Assembly: GCF_000003815.2 (NCBI RefSeq)
Contig: NC_049979.1
Coordinates: forward strand, 18,614,001 to 18,678,000
DNA: 64,000 nucleotides
Direction: 5' to 3'
Source: Branchiostoma floridae
Lineage: Eukaryota > Chordata > Leptocardii > Amphioxiformes > Branchiostomatidae
The position numbers were made by a program, and so were the translations under genes. The notes under the pieces are model-generated. The model was not told the origin of the DNA and searched no databases. It worked only from the letters and a program-made list of their open reading frames with translations. Below, piece after piece: positions 61,601-64,000 of this stretch (position 1 is its first letter; each line of letters begins with the position of its first letter).

Positions 61601-63916
61601 TTTATGTGACTTACTGACAGGATTACTCAATCTTCCTTGAATGGTATGAATTAAGACCTAACTTTGATTTTGACACTTGGGGCCAACCCTGAATGCTGCT
61701 TTGTCAACACGGTCAACAAGGCAAGTAGAATTCAAACTACATAGCAGACCTGTCAACAATATCATTGGATAACAAAAGCTAATCCTATTAGTACTAATAC
61801 ATACTAAGACAAGAATAGATAACTGAAATATGACAGTCATATTTATCAGACACACTTAAGGATCACTCTAGGAATTCTCATTCTTTTGTTTGGTTTCCAG
61901 GCCATATCTCGACAACATTGTACCCAATAAAAATGCGTTCAATCAGGACAGTGTTCAACCATGCAACTGCAAAATTCATTATTTTCTATGGTAATGATGA
62001 CCACATTATTCAAAAGTCAACATTCAAAACTGCTGACTTTTAAAGGCAACCTGTATATGTCAACAATAATTTGGCTTCCCAGAATTAAGAATCAATGATA
62101 GATGACAACATTTCAACGATTAAGAAAATGAGAACAGTGCCACACACCTGAGTGTACTGCTGCTGGATACTCTGCAGTTTGCCCTCTAGATCTTGTCTCT
62201 CTGTCTTGCCCAGATTGGGCAGTAATTCTTCCACAAAGGTCTGCATGGAGGTCAGGCTGTCCTTTCTTTCCTCTATCTCCCTACATAGGTCCTATGTCAT
62301 GGGGTGCAACAAAGAACCAAAATTCTTATTTTGTTCCTCACCACATTCCCATTATGGAAAGAGAGGAATGAGGTTTGAAGTACAGTGTCTCTGTAAGGAA
62401 GCAAGTACATTGTTGTATTGTGCATTGAGAGAAAATGTGACAACAGTTGCATTTTGATTCCTACTGGATGGCATTTCAGCACCATGAACATCTTTTACTT
62501 TGTTAAGCCAATGTTGGTTACACAATAACAATAACATCAGCTGAGAAAATTCTTTTCAACCACCCCCAACATTGCTTGGGATTGCTTGCACTCTCATAAC
62601 AAATGCTAGCATAAAAAAAACAGGACTTACAGAGTACTGCTCCAGCTGTTTTTGAGCTTCCTGTACATCCAGTTTGAGCATGACTGGTGCTGTGACCCTC
62701 CCCTGCATGGTCTGCAGCCATGTCTGGGTGCCTGCAGTCTGGAACTGGGCACCGCTGAAGTGTTCCAAGGCTGTCTGTAGCTGGGACTGCTGGGATTGGG
62801 CAACCTTCAGCAGCCGGCCAAGGTGCTCTTCCAGAATGCTGACATGTACGTAAAGTATGTCACAGTTTTGCTCACACACATATCAGGAGTACATTGAAAT
62901 ATGCAAAGATGCCAACTTTAATTGTCTGGACATGATTTAATCAGGACCATTTGTTGCTCTTCACAGCCATTTTGTAGCCTGAGTTCAAGAAGCCGTTTTG
63001 TGACAACCACACGGTAGGGAAAATGTTACATGTAACATACCTGACGTGGTCTTGCAGTAGTTTTTGATCACTGACTGTGAGTGCTGCCTGCATGCCCTTC
63101 CCCTGGGTTCTCAGCTCCTCAATGGTAACTTTATGGTGCTCTAGGTCTGCCACCAGATGCTGAGGTCAAATAAACAAGAGTTAGAGAAGTATGAATGAAG
63201 AAAAGTCTTGTTTCAAGAAAATTATCAAATCTTATTTCCAGTCAAGGTGTCTTCAATCTGGTAATAATGTATTTAAAAAATGACCAGCAACCCCTTACCT
63301 TGGCCTTGTCCAGCCTGACAGGTGTGGTGCTGTCCCTGTCCTGGTCCAGCTGACCCAGGATGACCTGGTACTGCTCCAGCTGGGAGCTCAGCTGTTCACG
63401 AGCATCCTGGTACTCCTCTGCTGCCTTCAGCTCCCCTTCTCTCTGAGCCTGGTATATCAGACAAACAGATACTATTATGTACAAATCAATTTCATTTTGT
63501 GATTCCCCTCCAGTACAAACAACATAGATGTGCTGGGATATTAAAACTCTGTTTAGAATTCTTAAGGTGTTAACTTTATGAACAGGACAATTTCAAAGGT
63601 CTCTGAGTTCTGCCTAACGTAATATCAACTTTTATGATAACTGGACATATGTTCACAAAGTTATCTACAATGGACACTTTTGAGAGCTCAAACTGTACAA
63701 TATTCACAAAGCCAAAACAGCATTTATGAACCATCCAAAATAGCATCATGTACTGACCTGGAGGGCAGCTGTGTTGGTACACAGTTGCTCCAATTGTTCT
63801 CGTAGTTCTGAAATCACTGGGTCTTTTGCCTCAGGACTGTCTCCTGAGAGACTGATGAATTTTTGTTCAAGAGCTTTCAAAAAGGTCTCCTTTGACTTCA
63901 CCTCTTCTGCCAGCTC
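4370..63916 (-). CDS. SYNE: Nesprin (SYNE1/SYNE2 pro-orthologue), C-terminal part of gene, about 83 exons
   Basis: Giant spectrin-repeat protein anchored in the outer nuclear membrane; through its KASH tail it binds SUN proteins and couples nucleus to cytoskeleton (LINC complex). The window holds roughly 4,670 residues: spectrin-type three-helix repeats (recurring Trp in helix A, heptads, Gln/Glu/Leu-rich), several disordered insert exons, an acidic linker, one membrane helix and the KASH peptide. The actin-binding CH domains expected at the N terminus lie beyond the right edge. About 48 of the 83 exons are phase 0-0. Minor introns of 300-900 bp not listed separately (for example 25526-25945, 26117-26690, 27153-27682, 32153-32712, 38643-39451, 39593-40193, 42854-43238, 58366-59114, 59743-60352) hold nothing I can identify. 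Exon ends are predicted, not verified by transcripts. Confidence 0.95.
4611..6545 (-). other. SYNE: Last nesprin intron, with one candidate alternative exon
   Basis: 1.9 kb. At 5257-5323 (67 nt) a good acceptor (CCTCTGATTACAG) opens a frame reading ETDEAERQLPHVVQRLL to a moderate donor GTATCA. It is phase-compatible with the exon at 6546-6589, but its exit phase would put the KASH exon out of frame and stop almost at once. Otherwise no coding sequence seen. Confidence 0.4.
6546..7290 (-). CDS. SYNE: Nesprin exons 6955-7290 and 6546-6589: acidic linker before the KASH domain
   Basis: Exon 6955-7290 (336 nt, phase 0-0) starts TPEKTVTFKLDQSAGSSPAS and ends TSTPISSDK. Exon 6546-6589 (44 nt) reads DSSSEVVEDVLDSD and leaves in phase 2 into the KASH exon. 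The stretch is acidic, Ala/Gly-rich and not spectrin-like, so probably an unstructured cytoplasmic tether. It contains an internal tandem duplication, listed separately. Confidence 0.92.
7060..7221 (-). repeat. SYNE: In-frame tandem duplication of a 27-28 residue acidic/Ala unit
   Basis: Two adjacent copies, about 7143-7221 and 7060-7142. Each has an Asp/Glu run, then DRHGFYGAAAA, then a GI(L)AE-type segment and an acidic tail. DNA copies are diverged at third positions, so the duplication is not recent. Confidence 0.85.
7453..8067 (-). CDS. SYNE: Nesprin exons 7942-8067 and 7453-7665: C-most spectrin-like segment
   Basis: Both phase 0-0. 7942-8067 reads VQNTVADLFAWLDDVERRK and ends RKQYRALL. 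7453-7665 reads RLKQELQDNQPRVAGLKSTA and ends ISADLKQIEGLVDVSAVSL. Helix A with Trp followed by heptad helices: the last spectrin repeat before the linker. Confidence 0.92.
8336..9198 (-). CDS. SYNE: Nesprin exons 9084-9198, 8672-8877, 8336-8539: spectrin repeats
   Basis: 9084-9198 (115 nt) reads VKLLSACQSCIENIRHIRDY and leaves in phase 1. 8672-8877 begins VLDRWDSMKQ and contains SDLNNIMLWLNEAEALLRE. 8336-8539 reads EFLAALDLRKAIVM and holds MNHRWEAVCNHAVEWQ. The L..RW..v....W pattern marks a helix C to helix A junction between repeats. Confidence 0.92.
9357..10427 (-). CDS. SYNE: Nesprin exons 10201-10427, 9592-9645, 9357-9505: Ser/Pro-rich insert leading into a repeat
   Basis: 10201-10427 reads HDSVSVDGGIDPCVPIPGPG and then a Ser/Arg/Asp-rich disordered stretch ending ENGLHESVRE. 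The small exon 9592-9645 (54 nt, phase 1-1) adds IPKGPGKLSLSLPSLTT. 9357-9505 returns to coiled coil with ARHKHMEQQLLNLARLLESA. All internal phases agree; the entry of 10201-10427 needs a donor of phase 2, which the next exon upstream (11429-11534) does not supply. Confidence 0.85.
10428..11428 (-). other. SYNE: Nesprin intron, phase does not close across it
   Basis: 1.0 kb. The upstream exon leaves in phase 1 but the downstream exon is open only if entered in phase 2. A small or alternative exon may be hidden here; I could not identify it. Confidence 0.5.
11429..11664 (-). CDS. SYNE: Nesprin exons 11597-11664 and 11429-11534: short linker
   Basis: 11597-11664 reads MTWSHIKQIPSESLKIIRFD, entering in phase 1. 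11429-11534 reads AEHPDIEMEEIEASGGLETY and ends SGIPSERLTPHS, leaving in phase 1. Only one frame is open in each. Acidic, non-repetitive linker after the spectrin array. Confidence 0.82.
11665..12279 (-). other. SYNE: Nesprin intron with unresolved phase and a 9-nt microexon candidate
   Basis: The exon above leaves in phase 0, the one below must be entered in phase 1, so an exon of length 1 mod 3 is missing or a splice site is misread. A microexon candidate at 12206-12214 (VSK) has a perfect GTGAG donor and an AG acceptor but is phase-neutral and does not resolve this. Confidence 0.4.
12280..12839 (-). CDS. SYNE: Nesprin exons 12695-12839 and 12280-12471: spectrin repeat
   Basis: 12695-12839 reads LKHALGLREEFETTRESLLV with WLTEMDLQLTNMEHF. 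12280-12471 reads AFQQEIDLLSSKLEYLDTLG and ends YKYHTRLTKLK. It follows the two-exon pattern of this part of the gene: a helix A exon ending in K/E/Q, then an exon opening AFQ for helices B and C. Confidence 0.93.
13099..14291 (-). CDS. SYNE: Nesprin exons 14129-14291, 13697-13884, 13441-13591, 13099-13274: two spectrin repeats
   Basis: 14129-14291: VKKLKETLTAVQQLENNMNS, entered with one base of an Arg codon. 13697-13884: ELQKDIEKHSTGVASVLNLC ... RRWRNICALSMERRL. 13441-13591: IEETWRLWQKFQEDYQRFEH. 13099-13274: AFQRKIHEGLTQLELLNKQY ... NHRWDSLSKRVNCILRR. Phases alternate 2-0, 0-2, 2-0, 0-2, all consistent. Confidence 0.94.
15207..15284. mobile_element. Small inverted-repeat element (MITE-like) with 9-bp target duplication
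   Basis: 78 bp. Imperfect terminal inverted repeats of about 26 bp begin TAGCCTGG and end CCAGGCTA. It is flanked on both sides by the direct repeat CCAAGATGA (15198-15206 and 15285-15293), the mark expected of DNA-transposon insertion. No coding capacity; the parent family is not identifiable from this copy. Confidence 0.75.
17598..18118. other. Assembly gap, 521 N
   Basis: Run of 521 N inside the 14292-19070 intron. Open frames reported across it are artefacts of the N run. Confidence 1.
19071..19738 (-). CDS. SYNE: Nesprin exons 19544-19738 and 19071-19196: spectrin repeat
   Basis: 19544-19738 reads ASLKKVTAQEPTYLSLVQTA and ends HKRHQLESLLQ, with IQKEWNDISDSLD as helix C. 19071-19196 reads SWSDCEDDIEGCLAWLRDIK and ends LQREMHICK, a helix A exon whose partner exon (expected to open like AFQ and end in Arg) is not visible downstream. 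Confidence 0.93.
20200..20770 (-). CDS. SYNE: Nesprin exons 20554-20770 (with apparent one-base deletion) and 20200-20314
   Basis: 20554-20770 starts IFQADLFSRQQILHSIVSDG and runs to LRDQWQNVLRSSDERE. The frame then breaks at a T4 run (20595-20598), and the next frame reads VIDYRIQQWQLYK to a GTCAGT donor. One added base restores both the frame and the phase-2 exit that 20200-20314 (SLRTKVLPWMVEMKHEIAQY) needs. Alternatively the exon ends earlier at a GTCATC donor (exon left end 20592), also phase 2, losing the helix. I favour an assembly error or a damaged allele. Confidence 0.85.
20996..21554 (-). CDS. SYNE: Nesprin exons 21389-21554 and 20996-21132: spectrin repeat
   Basis: 21389-21554 reads TQMLKFNNYSGQLEDLNSLG with LRDLNQRWYNMSTLM, leaving in phase 1. 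20996-21132 reads IMLDKQNFAQKCETWMLFLA and ends LLEQQKAYE, which continues cleanly into IFQADLF of the next exon. Confidence 0.94.
21555..23393 (-). other. SYNE: Nesprin intron, 1.8 kb, nothing recognised
   Basis: AT-rich unique sequence. A plus-strand open stretch around 22466-22756 has no recognisable protein features. Short palindromic TACATGTA-type words recur near 23260-23285. Confidence 0.6.
23394..24740 (-). CDS. SYNE: Nesprin exons 24554-24740, 24185-24367, 23394-23540: spectrin repeats
   Basis: 24554-24740: DTECLKAMENRLIEYDQIVE with LWQQYQDQYSSAKDWVIIRE. 24185-24367: ELLSELEQYSSELVGLGSLC. 23394-23540: TKAADSQRFEGEVGSLQKLL and ends RDRMDQIK. The intron 23541-24184 carries a perfect 10-bp-arm hairpin at 23902-23929 (TGGGTTAGCC and its complement) and no coding sequence. 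Confidence 0.93.
25392..26846 (-). CDS. SYNE: Nesprin exons 26691-26846, 25946-26116, 25392-25525: spectrin repeats
   Basis: 26691-26846: DLDSELKKKDTEITELQKTV and ends GWTNLHQQ. 25946-26116: VSELQLSLSALADQWKQYYH and ends TLKKKAEELK. 25392-25525: ELQEEFMAKEDNLVVHGELA, leaving in phase 2 into 24554-24740. Confidence 0.93.
27012..28163 (-). CDS. SYNE: Nesprin exons 28050-28163, 27683-27856, 27012-27152: spectrin repeat
   Basis: 28050-28163: ALAEVLLWMDRLEAALQDTH, helix A. 27683-27856: GYKIDMSAKQLTVDFINQSV and NNRWEELNNLLQARVDRTE, helices B/C. 27012-27152: ALLSHAMEFEGRLSELKSWL, the next helix A. All phase 0-0. Confidence 0.94.
28362..29353 (-). CDS. SYNE: Nesprin exons 29198-29353, 28814-28969, 28362-28574: spectrin repeats
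   Basis: 29198-29353: IIVTALKDHQPVVQRMLDMG and FEDRWTAAKTKTSQ. 28814-28969: ELSKLEQLYNQWRTFDKDSS and LIDWLGGAVDKL. 28362-28574: EFRKEVDLHQPLKESSTALG and ETNWTQLMGKIP. The H(Q/R)P...L..G helix B signature of spectrin repeats is clear. Confidence 0.95.
30020..30967 (-). CDS. SYNE: Nesprin exons 30813-30967, 30387-30692, 30020-30182: spectrin repeats
   Basis: 30813-30967: DIEDDISDHEDQVSSILERG. 30387-30692 (306 nt, phase 2-2): RKNDLGKAATALQQYEKLLQ and ends NALDRAQ. 30020-30182: LSQDLDTVAQTWDRFEEEFE with LQSEWLQETEAQIP. In the next intron a 12-nt microexon candidate (EKLK) lies at 29770-29781, flanked by AG and GTAAAG. Confidence 0.94.
31139..32152 (-). CDS. SYNE: Nesprin exons 31994-32152, 31459-31671, 31139-31246: spectrin repeats
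   Basis: 31994-32152: MTDSQSRLEEAIDFQQKYQD with VSGWLDNIELKL. 31459-31671: SLRKEIGAFQDQVYVMNRAC and ends NSQWKDFQ. 31139-31246: MEINSLYTWITETKSDILND. All phase 0-0. Confidence 0.94.
32713..33235 (-). CDS. SYNE: Nesprin exons 33002-33235 and 32713-32847: spectrin repeat with Ser-rich loop
   Basis: 33002-33235: KALDEELAQHKHLLKSIAKK, then a SSTESDMGSSNGSETDM loop, then LRQRWEELSQEIGERKQQLQ. 32713-32847: LQRKLSMSQFRPPSFDSPGQ and ends HKCWENMQSE. The B-C loop and the start of the next helix are expanded by disordered residues. Confidence 0.93.
33399..33770 (-). CDS. SYNE: Nesprin exon: long Ser/Pro/Ala-rich insert between repeats
   Basis: 372 nt, phase 0-0. It opens as helix A (SRVKKMQSWIANSKG) and then gives about 100 residues of low-complexity sequence (for example PDSPSEISPEQMFAVAQTSA) before ending GSPTYEEKQ. 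Next to (ATCA)n simple sequence at 33862-33880 in the intron. Confidence 0.92.
34011..34409 (-). CDS. SYNE: Nesprin exons 34317-34409 and 34011-34151: spectrin helices
   Basis: 34317-34409 (93 nt): RLQSDLEDRLIRLPELQDRC and ends VEKEPPAQ. 34011-34151: AELMFSQLNNLQRDMADLQE and ends EQREKELEEYQ. Both phase 0-0. Confidence 0.92.
34410..36076 (-). other. SYNE: Nesprin intron, 1.7 kb, nothing recognised
   Basis: Unique AT-rich sequence. A GCACAGCGGTTAGCAC word near 34658 resembles a tRNA-type A box, but no convincing B box or fold follows. Confidence 0.55.
36077..36241 (-). CDS. SYNE: Nesprin exon: spectrin helix A
   Basis: 165 nt, phase 0-0. Reads ERLEQQRAHQEALSAYQAEM with LHTWVTGARVQSSIDF and ends EALDEQLEENK. 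Confidence 0.92.
36242..37283 (-). other. SYNE: Nesprin intron holding one copy of a dispersed repeat
   Basis: 1.0 kb, no coding sequence. The right end (about 37055-37254) is occupied by the repeat listed separately. A palindromic doublet ATACATTGTATGTT occurs twice near 36294-36322. Confidence 0.6.
37055..37254. repeat. Dispersed repeat, copy A
   Basis: About 200 bp with several CGAACTTAAAA(C/T)CAC-type words and a conserved end TAAATCCCCACAAACTTAAA then TGCATTTACAGTAC. CpG-rich against its surroundings. Shares order and end with copy B 520 bp away; probably a non-autonomous mobile element, class unknown. Confidence 0.65.
37284..38032 (-). CDS. SYNE: Nesprin exons 37871-38032 and 37284-37469: spectrin helices
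   Basis: 37871-38032: VSSREQQLLQALQHQEEYQQ and ends EDLENQLIDVQ. 37284-37469: FVLAELSQLREGVKKVEERG and ends ATAKQKEIE. Both phase 0-0; no aromatic-rich helix A, so weaker repeats. Confidence 0.92.
37598..37775. repeat. Dispersed repeat, copy B
   Basis: Same orientation as copy A, more diverged and about 20 bp shorter. The shared end reads TAAATCCCCACAAATTTGAA then TGCATTTAAAGTAC. The two copies bracket the exon at 37284-37469. Confidence 0.6.
38424..39592 (-). CDS. SYNE: Nesprin exons 39452-39592 and 38424-38642: Ser-rich insert exons
   Basis: 39452-39592: SFEPEERGKDSGMSSGASVT, then HTWDQARHDMLLGRRLQ. 38424-38642: AYGLPGELAPGSLPSTAASV and ends LNKSWSSLHEQ. Two exons of mostly disordered sequence between coiled-coil segments; both phase 0-0. 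Confidence 0.92.
40194..41059 (-). CDS. SYNE: Nesprin exons 40886-41059, 40636-40779, 40194-40364: spectrin repeats
   Basis: 40886-41059: ALLKDIEAHRAEMSVLLERR, a clear helix B start. 40636-40779: EAVSQELHHEAQVQQLTGAI. 40194-40364: ALVAQVRSYQNQLASLIERR and ends SIASEDRSSTQ. Confidence 0.93.
41305..42853 (-). CDS. SYNE: Nesprin exons 42689-42853, 42320-42472, 41971-42144, 41632-41815, 41305-41429: spectrin repeats
   Basis: 42689-42853: VEEELARSSEHLEMAKAVRE. 42320-42472: EMCTALEQLRERLDSLNERA. 41971-42144: AKSKSKKGNLDEAADLLAEF with VSEWLEKGEELV. 41632-41815: DILDQGEESQPHVQIMREKM, leaving in phase 1. 41305-41429: EVQDFEAAVEQLQAKMEESQ, entered in phase 1 through an unusual GAAG acceptor. Confidence 0.93.
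43239..44302 (-). CDS. SYNE: Nesprin exons 44154-44302, 43740-43923, 43239-43376: spectrin repeats
   Basis: 44154-44302: SLCEDLETVDSSLMEAGQAA and ends LQHRLS, phase 2 out. 43740-43923: LTQQTLQYQQAVQEELSDRE with ISWIQGARLELAEV. 43239-43376: ELKSQLTSRLQEVKQLIGQK and ends LTLAEEE. Confidence 0.93.
44443..45332 (-). CDS. SYNE: Nesprin exons 45231-45332, 44842-44975, 44443-44635: spectrin repeats
   Basis: 45231-45332: VSELEEQTEEKCHAVDTSMP. 44842-44975: AAVSTFPSCAVQLSALQDKA, phase 2 out. 44443-44635: WASLQRAATEQQVILDENRA and ends LLKARAQDTK. Confidence 0.93.
45621..46716 (-). CDS. SYNE: Nesprin exons 46522-46716, 46279-46431, 45621-45848: spectrin repeats
   Basis: 46522-46716: LSQEEVSSQMRMIYALSDKE and ends QAGLIRTLK (donor GTACCT, chosen because it is the phase-0 choice). 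46279-46431: VKLESEVELRQKYHEATQSL with TAWLEAAEYRLHTG. 45621-45848: DFFADTTAHQDQLTEMQDLA and SEKWQEFQQTLEE. Confidence 0.92.
46938..47683 (-). CDS. SYNE: Nesprin exons 47204-47683 and 46938-47090: spectrin repeats, longest exon of the array
   Basis: 47204-47683 is 480 nt: ELQEKLASLQPGVEDITKAK through KLGQKLQQRCTRLEEAVAAR to ends LAVQEKQQ; it covers more than one repeat without an intron. 46938-47090: ECEQRLVEQQDFQGEIDKSL with DWLWKTRVEVTRPEP. Confidence 0.93.
47811..47832. repeat. Perfect 22-bp palindrome in an intron
   Basis: GCACCTTCCAATTGGAAGGT followed by GC; fully self-complementary. Another perfect palindrome, GTTACCGGTAAC, lies at 47762-47773. Confidence 0.9.
48434..48487 (-). CDS. 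SYNE: Nesprin small exon
   Basis: 54 nt, phase 0-0: VIEQSVCASQKVLDYKTK. Good acceptor (CTTTGTTTTTTCAG) and GTATAA donor. Skipping would keep the frame, so it could be alternative. The introns either side (47684-48433, 48488-49431) show no other coding sequence. Confidence 0.8.
49432..49618 (-). CDS. SYNE: Nesprin exon: coiled-coil segment
   Basis: 187 nt, entered with one base of an Arg codon. Reads VSSKAAEKVSKLEGALEARR and ends AASLLNKHR. It matches the phase-2 exit of 58223-58365, so the 8.6-kb intron between them closes. Confidence 0.92.
50125..50260 (+). CDS. Unidentified plus-strand coding-like exon candidate (1)
   Basis: After TTTACCTCCAG the frame reads AKIKGLNAGVYLLTVHSRVQ, then GNIIGISECHYTAADL, to a GTAGGG donor (phase 1). 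I do not recognise the protein. Its exit phase does not match the segments further right, so the link to them is unproven. Could be chance or a pseudogene fragment. Confidence 0.25.
50571..50597 (+). CDS. Unidentified plus-strand exon candidate (2), 27 nt
   Basis: Acceptor CCATGTCAG, donor GTAAGT, phase 0-0, reads QHSFVFYEK. It would run in frame into the next candidate (ALYEALQQ). Very short, so weak evidence alone. Confidence 0.2.
50917..51063 (+). CDS. Unidentified plus-strand terminal exon candidate (3)
   Basis: Good pyrimidine-rich acceptor (ACTCTCTCCTGCAG), then 48 codons to TAA: ALYEALQQTQYVIESRQLTP, then PNYPHYDFWHYDVQPG, ending TKPWSKPA. Composition (aromatics, Pro, no low complexity) looks coding. 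A plus-strand AATAAA lies at 51363-51368. Could be the last exon of a gene nested in the nesprin intron. Protein family not recognised. Confidence 0.4.
   Translation, partial: ALYEALQQTQYVIESRQLTPPNYPHYDFWHYDVQPGYLRITKPWSKPA
51149..51187. repeat. Perfect inverted repeat, 17-bp arms, 5-nt loop
   Basis: Arms TTACATGTACAATGTAC and its complement around TGAAC. TACATGTA-type palindromes are common throughout the window. Confidence 0.9.
57650..58035. repeat. Minisatellite, 43-45 bp unit, about 9 copies
   Basis: Unit close to GTTGTGGACCTGTCCTTGGT followed by GCTGAAACACTGTTACTAAG and AAT(G/A). The GTTACTAAG word recurs every 43-45 bp (57681, 57724, 57769, 57812, 57857, 57901, 57944, 58030, one partly lost). 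Copies are diverged. It ends about 190 bp from the exon at 58223-58365. Confidence 0.9.
58223..59742 (-). CDS. SYNE: Nesprin exons 59622-59742, 59115-59320, 58223-58365: spectrin repeats
   Basis: 59622-59742: ALQNIVSSYQPNIAEVNSKA, phase 1 out. 59115-59320: LQEGNDNLQDQLTTCLVRLE with SCSQWLKQADIATFPEV. 58223-58365: HISKEAGMYDEMLNRLQQQG and ends VAVEQQFK, phase 2 out into 49432-49618. Confidence 0.93.
60353..60541 (-). CDS. SYNE: Nesprin exon: spectrin helix C to helix A
   Basis: 189 nt, phase 0-0: LEKDAKGRRQALGRGVSERR, then CQTWLEQTGRKVQTLVEEP, ending QKQINSCK. Confidence 0.92.
60542..62147 (-). other. SYNE: Nesprin intron, 1.6 kb, nothing recognised
   Basis: Unique AT-rich sequence; flanking exons are phase 0, so a skipped phase-neutral exon cannot be excluded. 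Confidence 0.6.
62148..63916 (-). CDS. SYNE: Nesprin exons 63758-63916, 63299-63448, 63041-63159, 62631-62838, 62148-62291: spectrin repeats at the window edge
   Basis: 63758-63916: ELAEEVKSKETFLKALEQKF. 63299-63448: AQREGELKAAEEYQDAREQL. 63041-63159: HLVADLEHHKVTIEELRTQG, phase 2 out. 62631-62838: ILEEHLGRLLKVAQSQQSQL with TQTWLQTMQGRVTAP. 62148-62291: DLCREIEERKDSLTSMQTFV. The next exon upstream lies beyond 64000. Confidence 0.92.
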
Positions 63917-64000
63917 CTATATAGTAACAACACACAATTGATTAAGGGCAGCTATCCACATGTAAAACAGACAAAATTCATTGTGACTATAATATGATGG

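Overview
The window is eukaryotic DNA: AT-rich introns, GT-AG splice sites and short phased exons, with no bacterial features. It holds the 3' parts of two genes arranged tail to tail. A steroid receptor of the estrogen receptor (ER) family lies on the plus strand (coding exons 459-2363). A giant nesprin (SYNE family, C-terminal KASH domain) lies on the minus strand from its stop at 4370 to the right edge. I read 83 nesprin coding exons here, about 14 kb of coding sequence or roughly 4,670 residues; the N-terminal part lies beyond the right edge. Human ESR1/SYNE1 and ESR2/SYNE2 are neighbours in the same way, so the pair looks like the pre-duplication ancestor of both vertebrate loci. Together with an ER ligand pocket that has Cys at the usual Arg394 position, this points to a cephalochordate (amphioxus, Branchiostoma). 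That species call is inference; no species marker was tested.

Layout: 1-458 receptor intron; 459-2363 receptor exons from the second zinc finger to the stop; 2364-3600 receptor 3' UTR and a short intergenic stretch; 3580-4369 nesprin 3' UTR; 4370-4610 KASH exon; 6546-14291 C-terminal linker and last spectrin repeats; 14292-19070 large intron with a 521-base run of N and a small inverted-repeat element; 19071-49618 a dense run of spectrin-repeat exons with three Ser/Pro-rich or acidic insert exons; 49619-58222 an 8.6-kb intron with plus-strand coding-like segments and a 44-bp minisatellite; 58223-63916 further spectrin exons.

The two products are not known to act in one pathway: the receptor is a nuclear transcription factor, and the nesprin links the cytoskeleton to the nuclear envelope through SUN proteins. 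Exon ends were chosen from GT-AG signals, reading frame and phase. Phase closes at every junction except four places: a probable one-base deletion in the exon at 20554-20770, a missing exon between 14291 and 19071, and two unresolved joints near 10428-11428 and 11665-12279. No tRNA, rRNA, CRISPR or intact transposon gene was seen.
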